A model generated the notes under the pieces. That model did not search any database. It was not told the origin of the DNA and worked only from the letters and a program-made list of their open reading frames with translations. A stretch of DNA of 64,000 nt from Diacronema lutheri. Taxonomy: Eukaryota > Haptophyta > Pavlovophyceae > Pavlovales > Pavlovaceae. The stretch covers positions 496,001-560,000 of the forward strand of contig JAGTXO010000001.1 in the NCBI GenBank assembly GCA_019448385.1, in the 5' to 3' direction. Position 1 is the first letter of the stretch, and the number at the start of each line of letters is the position of its first letter. Shown here piece after piece: positions 48,036 to 58,458 of the stretch. Position numbers and translations under genes: made by a program.

Positions 48036-51000
48036 ATGGGGCGGCAGCTCGCCGTCGACGGCCCGGTCGTGCTCGGCGTATGCGCGATGGCCAAAAAGGC
48101 GCACTCGGAGCCGATGACGCAGACGCTCAACCGGCTTCGCGGCTTCTCCGTCGGGCGCGTGCTTGAGTTTCGCGTCGTCTACTTCGAAGAGGCGATGATC
48201 CTGAACAAGCCGGTTGAGGAGTGGCCGCTGTGCGACGCGCTCATTGCCTTCTTCTCATCGGGCTTCCCGCTCGACAAGGCGATCGCATACGCGCGGCTGC
48301 GCAAGCCGTTCGTCTTCAACGACCTGGACAAGCAGAAGTGGCTCTTCGACCGGCGCAAGATCTACGAGCTGCTGCTGGGCGCCGGCGTGCCCGTGCCGCG
48401 CCACGTCGTGCTGAACGCCGACGAGCAGAACGAGGTTGAGGAGTCGGAAGACTATCTGCAAATCAATGGCGTGCGCATCTCCAAGCCGCTCGTCGAGAAG
48501 CCAATCAGCGGCGAGGACCACAACATTTACTTGTACTACCCGCGCTCGCAGGGAGGCGGCTCCAAGCGCCTCTTCCGCAAGGTGCAGGACCGCGCCTCGC
48601 AGTTCTACCCGGAGATCCACACGACGCGCGTGCACGATGGCAACTCGTACATCTACGAGGAGCTGCTGCAGACCGAGGGGACGGACGTCAAGGTGTACGC
48701 GATCGGGCCCGAGTACGCGCACGCCGAGGCGCGCAAGTCGCCCGTCGTCGACGGCAAGGTGCGGCGCAACGCGCGCGGCAAGGAGGAGCGCTACCCCGTG
48801 ATCCTCGACGCGGAGGAGAAGTCGATCGCGCGCAAGGTCGTGATCACGTTCGGCCAGACGATCTGCGGCTTTGACCTACTCCGCTCGAACGGGCGCTCGT
48901 ACGTGTGCGACGTGAACGGCTGGTCCTTCGTGAAGGACTCGCGCAAGTTCTGGTCCGACTCGGCCAACCTGCTCCGTCAGTACGCGCTCGAGGCGATCTC
49001 GCCGTCGCACCTGCGCGCGCACCCTGACGGCAACCAGCTGGTGGCCGATGCGGAGGAGGCGGTGCACGCGGAGGGGAGCCAGCGCGCGGGAAAGCGGCAC
49101 AGCGCGCTGCGCGCCGCCGAGCACCACCCGAGCTTCTTCCCGACGCCCGTCGACGCCGAGCTGCTGTGCGTCGTCGCGCTCACGCGGCACGGCGACCGCA
49201 CGCCCAAGGAGAAGCTCAAGTTCTACACGCGCGAGCCGGCGCTGCTCGCGATGATCAGCGAGTACGGCTCGTCGACGGTGGAGGAGCTCAAGATCAAGAA
49301 CGTGCGGCTGATGGAGGAGGTCACGCGCCGCGTCTGCGCCACCGTCGACCGCATGCGCACCGAACGCCTTCTGTCGCTCTCCGCCGCGCGCGCGGGCAAG
49401 GCGGACGCGGACGACGACAATATGGACGACGACTTTGGCAAGCTGCTCACGGTGAGGCAGGTGCTCACGTCGCACCCGTTCCGCGGGATCAACCGCAAGG
49501 TCCAGCTCAAGCCTACGCGCTGGGAGCGGCCGACGGGCGACGACGGCGCGGGTGGCGCGCCCATTGATAAGCCGAGCTCTTTCGCCGACGGGCCCGAGCC
49601 GGGCGCGGCGCCGACGGAAGCCCTCTTCATCCTCAAGTGGGGCGGCGAGCTGACGGCGCTGGGCGAGGCGCAGGCCGAGCATCTGGGCACCGTCTTCCGC
49701 AAGACGCTGTACCCGGGCGAATTTGGCGGCGTGCTCAGACTGCACGCCACATACAGGCACGACCTCAAGATCTACGCGTCGGAGGAGGGGCGCGTGCAGA
49801 TGACCGCCGCGGCCTTCGCGCGCGGATTCCTCGACTTGGACGGCAACCTGACGCCGATCCTCGCGTCGCTCGTCTCGAAGAACGAGAAGGTGACGCAGAT
49901 GCTCGACGAGACGCCCGACGCGGGCCGCAGCCTGATGGACCTGGCCAAGGAGCACATCCACAAGGTCCTTGAGCTCGACGCGCCCATCTCGGACGACGTC
50001 GCGACCGGCGCGCGCCCCGCGCCCTTCTTGCTGCCACCGTCGCCGTCCGCGCTCGACGCGCGCGCCCGTCCCGCCGCGCGCGCGCCGCCGCACGACGCCG
50101 CCGCCCCGTCCGCCGAGCCATTCGAGGCAGAGCCTCATCATTGGGCTGCGGCGCAGCGCGCGCTTGCCGTGCCCGTCACGCTCACGCCGGCGGGCGGTGC
50201 GCCCGAGTCGCCGCTCGGCGTGCTCGCGCCCGCGCCGAGCAACTTCTCCATGCTCTCGGCGCCCGCGCTGCCGCACGCGCCACCTCATCTCGCTGAGGTC
50301 GAGTCGGACGATGCGGGCGGCGGCGGGTCGCTCGGCCTCTCGCACACGCGCTCGCCGCTCGTCGTCGCCGCGCCGACCGCGAGCAGCCTGCTCGTGCGCT
50401 CGCTCCGCTCGATGGGCAACCCGAAGCAGGCGCTCGTCCGGCTGCGCGACCTACTCGACGAGCTGCTCAAGGAGCTCAAGGTGCGCGCCAAGGCCGCCGC
50501 GCTCTGCGCTGACGACGTCGAGCAGGTCGTGCCCGCGCGCGACGACCCGACGGCAAGCGCGCCGGGCGGGAGCGTCGTCGAGTCGTACATGCAGCCTGTT
50601 GGCAGCATAGCGCGGCAGGACTCTGCGGCCGGCTCTGCGCACGGCTCGGGCCTCCGCTCCTCGCGCTCCTCCGTCGACGGCGACGATGAGCGCGCCGAGT
50701 GCGACTGCGAGTCGCAGCTTGTGCCGAAGAACGGCGAGACTGCGCATTTGCAGTATTGCCGATGGAGCAAGCTGCGCCGCGATCTATACAAGCCCAAGAA
50801 GGACTCCTTCGACACGACCAAGGTGCCCGACGTGTACGACAACGCGATGTACGACGTCGTGCACAACGCGCACCTCGGCCTCGGCGCCCTCACCGAGCTG
50901 TACCGCACCGCGCACACGCTCGCCTCGTACGTGGTGCCGCAGGAGTACGGCATCGAGAAGCACGACAAGGTGCACATTGGGCTGCAGGTGTGTTCGGTCC

Positions 51001-51948
51001 TGCTGCGCAAGATCCACCACGACCTGCTCTCGGGCACCTCGCCACAGCAGCACGAGCAGGAGCGCGTCCATCAACTCGACTCGAGCCACTCGACCGATGT
51101 GCGCTCGCCGCAGCGGCACGTGCGCACGCGCCTCTACTTCACGTCCGAGTCGCACATCCACTCGCTCTTCAACGTGCTGCGCTGGGGCAGCGACGTGAGC
51201 CACATGTCGGGCGACACCGTCTCGTCCATCTTCTCCGACGAGGCGCGCGCCGCCTTCGACGACATGGAGCTGTGCTACCTGACGCACGTCGTCTTCCGCG
51301 TGCTGCACAAAAAGGGCGCGCCGTTGGACGAGCGCACGTCATATTGCGTGCAGGTCCTCGTCTCGCCCGGCGTCAACCAGGACCTGCGCCGCGGTGAGAG
51401 CCGCAGCGCGCGGCACGAGCTCGTCGCCGCCGCACCGATGGTGCTCTCGTCGCGCGACGACCTGACGCTCGAGGAGGTCGACAACTTCTTCCAGTTCTTC
51501 CTAGGTCGCGAGACCGAGTACGACCGGCCAGACCCGCACGACCCCTCTGCCGGTGCGCGCGCAAAGCGCGAGGCGTTGGGCGCGAAACGGCTAGCACAGC
51601 CGCGCGCCACGCCCGCGCCGCGCCGCGCCACGCGCCACTCGCGCCCAACGCCTCGTCACCGCGCCCTGCCGCGCGCACCCCCCCGCGCGCCACGTCTTGC
51701 CGGAAGGCGACGCCGAGACGGGCAAGGGGCGCGCGACCGTCAAGAACCAGTTCCTCAGCCTCGCGCACGGCGTCGACGCCTCGCTTACGCCGTCCGCCTC
51801 GCACACCGCGCTGCCCAAGTTTGACCAGGGCGGTAAAGCGCTGCTCAACTGGAGCGACCTGCACGGCCATGACAAGCGCCGCTCGGGCTCCAACGGCGGC
51901 AGCCAGCACCACCGCCACTCCACCAGAGACGCCCGACCGACCTTGTAG
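48036..51948 (+). CDS. VIP1: Inositol pyrophosphate kinase/phosphatase VIP1/PPIP5K
   Basis: Two exons (48036-51552, 51707-51948), 1252 aa. The start MGRQLAVDGPVVLGVCAMAK is typical of VIP1. The ATP-grasp kinase domain covers about residues 1-335 (VVYFEEAMILNKPVEEWPLC, RKIYELLLGAGVPVPRHVV, VEKPISGEDHNIYLYYP, VCDVNGWSFVKDSRKFWSD). It phosphorylates IP6/5-IP7 at position 1/3. The phosphatase-like domain follows with VVALTRHGDRTPKEKLKF (RHGxRxP histidine) and, late, YFTSESHIHSLFNVLRWGS, which supplies the second active-site motif. The middle includes a long Ala/Pro/Ser-rich insert (about residues 655-850). Both domains look intact. The products, inositol pyrophosphates, regulate phosphate homeostasis. 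The 154-nt intron lies in the C-terminal tail. Confidence 0.93.
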
Positions 51949-52082
51949 TTGAAGGCAAGAACCAGACATTCAGACGCAGACCGCGTCGACACAACACATT
52001 CCGGACGTGCGACGGTGACAAGCACGCCATGCCACACGGCTGAGCAGCACACCTTTGACAGAGGCGTCGCGCGCCGCCATGC

Positions 52083-55000
52083 TCAGTGCATTGCGCACGA
52101 GCTCGGTGCCGCCCGCCCGCTGCCCGCGTTGGCACCTCGGCCAAACGTGGCGAGATGCGGAGCGGCGCGCGACGATGCGCCGCAGCCGCGCGCAGACTCG
52201 AGGTCGCAGCCCGTGCGCGCGGCGCTTCGCGTGCCCGAGAGAGCATGCGCTGCACGTAGCACGAGCACGCCGAGCGCGCTGAGCGGGAGGAAGAGCGCGA
52301 GCCACGCGCGGCCGCTCGCAGCGCCGCCCTCGTCTGTCGCGCGCGCGTGCGTGGCCGCGCGCGCCGCGCTTGGATCGGCAGCCGGCGCCCTCACAGAGCG
52401 GCCGCGCGCGCGCGGCCGCGCGGGTGCGGGCAATGCAGCGCCGAGCGCCTGCGGCTCGAGGCCGCGAGGCCACGGCGCGTCCTGCGGAGCCGAATGCCAC
52501 GTGGCAAACCAGCTTGGTGGCGAGGGCGATGGCGGCAAAACAGGCATCGGGCCCGCCGGCCGGCGGCGCCGTTCGTGCGCGTGCAGCACACTCGTTGACG
52601 GTACGATGGGCCATGCGCGCGCACGCGCGGGCGAGGCGGAGGGCGTGCGCGACGCTGGCGTGTGCGGCGCGGCGGCCGCTACACGCCGCTCCTTGCGCCG
52701 TCGCTCGTGCTCAGAGAGCGGCGGTGGCGATGGTGGCGGTGGCGGGGCGGGAGGCGGCGGCGTTGGCGGCGGTGGCAGCATCGGCGGCGGCGGTGGCGGC
52801 GTGCGCGGCGGCGGGCTCGGCGAGGGTGCGCGCATGCGGGTGCATCCGATGCTCCACGTCTCGCCCACCAACGCGCCGGCGCTGTCCACGCTGCCGTCGC
52901 GTGCCGGAGCGGACCGATCGACGGGCGCAAAGCCGCGTTCGAGCAGCACCGCGCCGACGCCGCTGCTCACTTCGCCCGCGCGCAGCGGCGCGCCGCGCGC
53001 AGCCGCGCGCGCGCCGGCGGTGCGAGCCGACGGCTGCGCGTCGTGCGGTTCGACCGGCTCGTAACGCAGCGCAAGCCACTGCATCGACAGCGGCGGGAAG
53101 AGGCCGGAGAAGCGCGCGCGCGCCGTCACCGAGCAGCGCCGGCTGCGCTGCGCCTCCGCGCCATACGCGTCACCACGCGCCGCGCCGCCGCCTTCGCATC
53201 GCGTGATTGACCACCCAAACCCGTTGTAAAAGTCGAGAAAGTACTCCGCGCCCACACCGTCTGGGGCGGCGCCGCGCTGTGAGGGCGCGCAGCACGACGA
53301 CGTGCACCGGTAGACCGGCCGCCCGTTGATGCGCGCGCCCGTCCGCTCGTAGGCGTGCACCCCATTGATCGCAACCAGCGCGCACGACTCGTCGACGGGC
53401 AGTCGGAGCTCCGAGCCGTCGAGCGCAGCCGGCGCCGGTTCGCCACAAAAGTCGGGCGGCAGCGCGGGAGTGGGCGGAGGCGCGACGCGCGCCGGAGGCG
53501 TCGGTGGCGGCGGGCTGTGCGGCGGCGATGTGGCCGGCGGCGGCGCGCCGACGACCGCGCCCTGACGGGCGTATGCGACGCGCGCGCCGCGGCCCCCATC
53601 GTCACGCCATGGGGGCGGAGAGGCGGGTGCACTCCACAGCGCCGGGCCGAGCAGCCCGCCGCCGCCGCTGCCGCCACCACCGTTTGCGCGCGGCGCGTGC
53701 GCGCCATGGCCGACGGCCAGCGCGACGCCCGCGGCGGCGAGGCACGCGCACGAGAGGGCGACGCACGTCCCGGCGGCACGCACGCCCCGGCGACACGATG
53801 CGTCCGCCTTGGGCGACGGCTGGCGCTGGCCGTGACTTTTGGGCTGCGCGCTCGACGGTCGTTGCGCGCGCGGCTTGCGCGCGCTCGTCGGCGCGGCGGG
53901 CGGCACGGAGAGCACAGAGGCAGAGCACGTCGGCGAGCGGGCGGTGGGTGGCGCGCCTGGCGCGCTTGGCTTGGCGGCCTCTTTGCGCGCGCGCGGCGCG
54001 CTTCCAGCGCCACCGCCGCCCCCGCCGTCGTGCGTGTGCAGCGTGTTGGCTGCGCACGTCGAGTTCTCCTTGTCGGCCGCTATCCCGTTCTCCTCACTGC
54101 CGCACCCCTCATGCGCGCGGAGCTCGCGCGGCGCGGCGGCGACGCCCGCCGGCGTGTTTGCCTTGCCCGCGCACAGCTGCGCGGGCGCCGTGTAGGGCGA
54201 CGGCGCGGCCGTGAGGCGGCCTAGCGGCGTGCGCGGCGGGCGCGACGCGGCGGCCTCGACGGGGACGGGCGGCGGTGGCGGCTCGACGCGGGAGGCGAGC
54301 ACGGGTGCGGCGGGCTGCGCGGGCGCGGGCCGTGACACGGGCTGCGGTAGCGGTGGCGGCGGCGGCGTCTGCTGCGCGCGCAGACGCGGCACGATGGGCG
54401 GGGGGCTGACGGGCAGTTGGATCGTGAGGCCGAGCCTTGGCATGAAGCGCGTCTCGCACTCCACGCCGTCGCTCGACGGGCTGTGCGCGAGGGCGTGCGC
54501 GCGCGCCGCGGCGTCGAGGACAGACACGCCAAGCGCGCCCGGCGAGCGCGTCGTCGAGACGGTGCGCGCGACCGCGCCCACGCACGCGACAGCGTCGGCG
54601 GTGGGCGCAGCTGCTGTCGCAGCTTGGGCGGAGGCGGTGCGCGGCGTCTCCAGATCGAGCCGCCGGCACTCGCTGCCGCCGAGCGCGCCGGGCGCGGCGA
54701 CGACGGCGGGCGGAGACGGTCCCTGGCTGCTCGGCTGGCTGCCCGCCGGCACCGTGCTCGCTGGCGAGAGCAGCTCAGAGCGGCAGAGCACGCTCGACGG
54801 TTGGTCGCGTGAACGCGCCGCTGAGAGCGGCGGCGCGGCGCACAGCTCGTCGAGGACGTTACGCGCGCGCTCAATGAGATGCGCGTCGATGCCCACGTCC
54901 GTCGCCTTCTTGATCGCCGAGCTGATCCACACGGGCTCGCGCGATGAGAGCGCCACCTCGAGCTCATTGACCGTCGCCGGCCGCTTCTCGTTCCAGCCGG

Positions 55001-55493
55001 GGCTGAGCGGGCCCAGCCCGGCCGCGGCGTCCGCCATCTCGAGCTCGACGATGCGCGGCGGCACCATGGTGGGGTGGCGCACGAGTGCGACGCGCGCGAT
55101 ATTGAGTAGCCCTTTGCACACATCGCGCAGCGAGCGGCGCGCGACAACGTCGGACGTCTCAAAAAGGCGTGAGTGCTCGACGCCGAGGCGATCGACGGCG
55201 AACTTGAGGAACTGCGAGACGTTGTCACGCGCCTCAAAGGAGCCGCGCAGCGCGCCGGCGTGGACGGCCATTGGTTCGTCTGTCACGTACCGAAGCAGCT
55301 CGATCAGCATCACGCCCGTGTCGATCATGTCGAAGAGGTCGTCGGCCTGCTTCGTGCGCATCGTGCGCGCAAGCCAGCGCGCCACGTCAAAAGCCATGGC
55401 GCGCGTCTCAAAGTCGCGGCGCTCGGCGCGCACGTCGGTCAGCCGGCGGCGCAGAGGTGCGTCATCGGGCTCAAGCTCCACGTGCGGGGCCAT
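52083..55493 (-). CDS. Calponin-homology protein with membrane segments and Cys-containing domain
   Basis: A 1136-aa single frame. Residues about 30-140 form a CH domain resembling GAS2-type actin/microtubule linkers (FDVARWLARTMRTKQADDL, DMIDTGVMLIELLRYVTDEP, NVSQFLKFAVDRLGVEHSRL). A long low-complexity Pro/Ala/Ser-rich region follows. A hydrophobic segment at about residues 568-590 (CVALSCACLAAAGVALAVG) may be a membrane span. After it comes PDFCGEPAPAALDGSELRLP, CALVAINGVHAYERTGARIN, RPVYRCTSSCCAPSQ and EYFLDFYNGFGWSITRCEGG, a Cys-containing globular domain. A second hydrophobic segment lies near the C-terminus (WLALFLPLSALGVLVLRAA). This would bridge the cytoskeleton to a membrane or lumen. 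The domain order is unusual, and a gene-model merge of two proteins is possible. Confidence 0.65.
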   Translation of the reverse strand: MAPHVELEPDDAPLRRRLTDVRAERRDFETRAMAFDVARWLARTMRTKQADDLFDMIDTGVMLIELLRYVTDEPMAVHAGALRGSFEARDNVSQFLKFAVDRLGVEHSRLFETSDVVARRSLRDVCKGLLNIARVALVRHPTMVPPRIVELEMADAAAGLGPLSPGWNEKRPATVNELEVALSSREPVWISSAIKKATDVGIDAHLIERARNVLDELCAAPPLSAARSRDQPSSVLCRSELLSPASTVPAGSQPSSQGPSPPAVVAAPGALGGSECRRLDLETPRTASAQAATAAAPTADAVACVGAVARTVSTTRSPGALGVSVLDAAARAHALAHSPSSDGVECETRFMPRLGLTIQLPVSPPPIVPRLRAQQTPPPPPLPQPVSRPAPAQPAAPVLASRVEPPPPPVPVEAAASRPPRTPLGRLTAAPSPYTAPAQLCAGKANTPAGVAAAPRELRAHEGCGSEENGIAADKENSTCAANTLHTHDGGGGGGAGSAPRARKEAAKPSAPGAPPTARSPTCSASVLSVPPAAPTSARKPRAQRPSSAQPKSHGQRQPSPKADASCRRGVRAAGTCVALSCACLAAAGVALAVGHGAHAPRANGGGGSGGGGLLGPALWSAPASPPPWRDDGGRGARVAYARQGAVVGAPPPATSPPHSPPPPTPPARVAPPPTPALPPDFCGEPAPAALDGSELRLPVDESCALVAINGVHAYERTGARINGRPVYRCTSSCCAPSQRGAAPDGVGAEYFLDFYNGFGWSITRCEGGGAARGDAYGAEAQRSRRCSVTARARFSGLFPPLSMQWLALRYEPVEPHDAQPSARTAGARAAARGAPLRAGEVSSGVGAVLLERGFAPVDRSAPARDGSVDSAGALVGETWSIGCTRMRAPSPSPPPRTPPPPPPMLPPPPTPPPPAPPPPPSPPPLSEHERRRKERRVAAAAPHTPASRTPSASPARARAWPIVPSTSVLHAHERRRRPAGPMPVLPPSPSPPSWFATWHSAPQDAPWPRGLEPQALGAALPAPARPRARGRSVRAPAADPSAARAATHARATDEGGAASGRAWLALFLPLSALGVLVLRAAHALSGTRSAARTGCDLESARGCGASSRAAPHLATFGRGANAGSGRAAPSSCAMH

Positions 55494-55603
55494 GCTCGGG
55501 CGCGCGCGCGCGGCCCGCCGGAGGGCACAGCGGAGGGCGCGTCCTCAAAGTTTGAATTCTGCGAGTGCATCACATTCGCTCTTTTAAAAACGGCGTGCCA
55601 ATC

Positions 55604-56966
55604 ATGTCGTCGTCTTTGCTCGGCATCGGCGGGATCCGGGTCGACCAGGCCGCGGTCATCGCGTGGCTGGACGTGCACCACCTGACGTGTGACGTGGTCG
55701 CACTCACCATCTTCTTTGCCACCTTTTATCGCAACTGGTTCTGGCGCGTCGTGTGCTTTGGCGCGTCGTGCGCCGCGTTTGTCGCGGTGCCGGGCGCCGA
55801 GCCGCTGCCAGCGTGGGGCATGGCGGTCCTCGCGATCGCCGTGCTCAACGTGCCGCCGCTCCGGCTGTTCGCGTGCTTCCGCGACCAGCCTGAGACGGGC
55901 TGCGTCTTCGTCACCGGCGCCGACTCGGGCATGGGCGAGGCGACCGTCCTCCTCCTCTCGACCAAGCCGTACGCGCGTATTTACGCCGGCTGCTTTGTCG
56001 AGTCGAGCGGCAGCGCGCTCAAAGCCAAGGTGGCGGCGTGCGGCGGCGACGCGTCCAAGGTGATCGCGGTGAAGCTTGACGTGACGAGCGACGACTCCGT
56101 TTCGGCTGCGGCCGCCACCGTCCGCGCCGACCTCGCCGCATCGAAGCCGCCCGCCGGGCTGGTCGCCGTCATCAATTGCGCGGGCATGGGGTTCAACGGG
56201 CCGGCCGAATATTTCCCGATGGACATGTACAAGCGCCAGATGGACGTCAACTTCTTCGGCTACGTGCGCGTCACGCAGCAGTTCATGCCGCTCCTCAAGG
56301 CGGCGGCCGCCGTGCCGGGCGCGCGCCGTGCGCGATGCGTCTTCATCGGGACGGGCGGCGGGATCCTCTCGCCGGCGCCGCCGCTGCTCACGGCCTACAT
56401 GGCGTCCAAGTGGGCAATTGAGGCGTTCTGCCGCTCGCTCCGCGTCGAAATGCAGCTGCGGAAGCTGCCCGTCGACTGCTGCATGGTCAATCCGGGCTTT
56501 GTGAAACCGACCATGCTCATGTCCGAGGGCCTGAAGCTCAACAGCCGCATGTGGCAGGCCTGCGCCGCCTCGCTCGGCTCCGACGTGGTACGCGCGCGCG
56601 CGCGCGCGTCACGCGAGGGCTTTGACCCGCGCCTGGGCACCCCACCGTGGGGTGCGCGCCGGCACGTGACATGCCGCCCCCGCGCGCGCCGGCCCACCGC
56701 CTCCCGTCCGCCGAGCGCTCCTGCAGGCACAGGAGGAGTACGGCGAGCTGCTCGAAAAGTTCATCAAATACTCGGCGGAGCAGCCAGGCACGCACGTCTC
56801 CGAGGTTGCTAAGACCATGGCGGTCGTGCTCACCGCCGGCCGCCCGCTGAGCAGCTACAAGGTTGGCGCGGACAGCAAGGCGGCGCCGATCGTCGGCAGC
56901 CTGCCCGTGAGTGTCTCCGAGTGGATCATCAAGAAGAGCATGTTCAACACGCTCGGCGCCGTGTAG
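55604..56966 (+). CDS. Short-chain dehydrogenase/reductase with N-terminal membrane segments
   Basis: Exons 55604-56587 and 56727-56966 join in phase 0 to give 407 aa; the intron is 139 nt. The N-terminus has two hydrophobic stretches (VALTIFFATFYRNWFWRVVC, then WGMAVLAIAVLNV), likely membrane spans. The Rossmann site is GCVFVTGADSGMGEATVLLL (TGxxxGxG). NCAGMGF corresponds to NNAG and YMASKWAIEAFCRSL holds the catalytic Tyr-x-x-x-Lys (YMASK). GCFVESSGSALKAK and the fold resemble retinol/11-cis-retinol or beta-hydroxybutyrate-type SDRs (SDR9C). Substrate unknown; NAD(P) use not determined. Upstream, CTTTTAAAAACGG (55580-55592) is an AT patch close to the ATG; the CH-protein gene diverges 110 bp away. 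Confidence 0.85.
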
Positions 56967-57067
56967 CTCTGCGCGCGTACTCGATGCGAGCATGCGTAGG
57001 GCCGTTGGCACGATTCGTGTGTTGAAAACGTGGGCTAAAGTCCGGAATGCAGCACAGGCACGCGGCC

Positions 57068-58025
57068 TCACGGCGCGTCGCTCTGCTCCACAGCGATTGA
57101 AGCCATCAAGTTGCCGCAGACGCGCAGCTCGGCGAGCGTGCGCTCAAATTGGGGCTCGTAGCCGTCGTACGAGATCATCTTGCCGTCCTCCTCGCCATGC
57201 ATGTGCTCGCCGACGTACACGGGCTCGCCCCCGTCCGAGGGCCTTCGGATCTCGCTCACGCGCCCCTCGTGGTAGCGGTCGTGCAGCGCCTCGTGCACGC
57301 CCTGGGCGAAGACGTACTTGCCTGCGGCGGCGCGTTTTTGAGTGCGGCATGACGCAGCGCATTTCCGCGCGCGCGTGGCGCGCGTCGGCGCGCGCGCTCG
57401 CCGAACGGCTCACCCTGCGTGAAAAGGACGATGGAGCCGACGCCAATATCGGTCGGGTCGGGTGTGCAATCGAGGGAGACCTTCTCGTACGGCTGTACTG
57501 TGCCCGTCGTGTCGCCGTCCTCCCACGCGACGGTGAACTCAAAGGTGCTCGAGTTGAAGGCGACGACGGTCGCGCGGTAGAAGCACGCATTGAAGTGATG
57601 GCTGATCACAGCGTCACCGACCTGCGGAGCGGCTTGTCTCTCGAGCGCGGCGACGCTCGCAGCCGCAGCGGCGACGGATTGGGCACGAGCCTGCCTGGGC
57701 GCGCCGCCGCGAGCGCCGCCCTCGCTCTCGCCGTCTTCAACCTCGGCCGCCTCGCCCTCCGCCTCGCCACCGTCTTGGCCCGTTGCGACCCGGCCCATTC
57801 GCGTGCGCAGCAGCTGCGCGAGCTCGTCGACCGCATCCGCAAACGAGCCCTCGTCGAGCGCGCGTGCGGACAGATTGACCGTGTCCCGCCCGGCGCTGAG
57901 CAGGCCAACGACGCGGCTGCATCCGCGGCCGCGTGCGCGGCCGCGTGCGCGGCCGCGAGCGCTGAGGCCGACGCTGCCGACGCCATCTTCGATCCGATCG
58001 CCAAGGCATTGGTCACCACGCCCAT
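57068..58025 (-). CDS. Tudor-like domain protein, N-terminus uncertain
   Basis: Two exons resolve cleanly at the 3' end: ...-57414 and 57321-57068, joined across a 92-nt intron in phase 1 (FTQ-G-KYVFAQGVHEALHD). The first part contains VGDAVISHHFNACFYRATVV, then AWEDGDTTGTVQPYEKVSLD, a Tudor/Agenet-type barrel; the second exon (RYHEGRVSEIRRPSDGG, then ISYDGYEPQFERTLAELRVC) looks like a further barrel. Such tandem Tudor folds read methylated lysines or arginines. The 5' end is unresolved: the Tudor frame has no upstream ATG until a GCGGCCGCG-repetitive tract, while a second frame provides MGVVTNALAIGSKM at 58025. An unlocated intron or an indel in the Ala-coding repeat would connect them. Gene body confidence is moderate. 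Confidence 0.55.
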
Positions 58026-58458
58026 TCGACAACGAGTCAAGGACCGAAACCTCGAAAAGGGAAACGGGCAACGGCGGTCTCCCGCGCAAAATGCCTCGCG
58101 CTCACGGCTGTCGACTGGCAGCGAGCTAAGGCGCACCCGCTGGAGACCTCGCAAGCCTGTCTCCAGAGATTCGAGCGTTCGCTGAGTCGCCTCAATTGCG
58201 CCGTGACGTCTTGTCAGCTGCCTACTCACGTCTTGTCAGCTGCCTACCCCTCCCCGCGCCGGGCGCGTGCCACTCCTTGTGCACGCCGTGCGCCCCGCGC
58301 GCGGCGTACAGGCAAGCGCGTCGGCGCGAATGAGCCCTCCAGGCTCCAGCGGTCCAGCCCTGCGGCTGTGCCCGTGTCGCCGGGCGTTCACACTTCCGTC
58401 CACCGGTCCACGTCGACGGGGCCAACTTCCAAATTTCAAAACCCGACCGGCAGCAAGC
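58026..58458. promoter_or_regulatory. Intergenic region between Tudor-like gene and SIRT7
   Basis: 433 bp, head-to-head. It contains a 20-bp direct repeat (ACGTCTTGTCAGCTGCCTAC at 58206-58225 and 58228-58247), an AT-rich patch (CAAATTTCAAAACCCG, about 58430-58445) about 20 bp before the SIRT7 ATG, and possibly the missing 5' exon of the Tudor-like gene. Confidence 0.4.
58206..58247. repeat. Perfect 20-bp direct repeat, period 22
   Basis: ACGTCTTGTCAGCTGCCTAC occurs at 58206-58225 and 58228-58247, about 210 bp upstream of the SIRT7 start. Function unknown. Confidence 0.85.
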
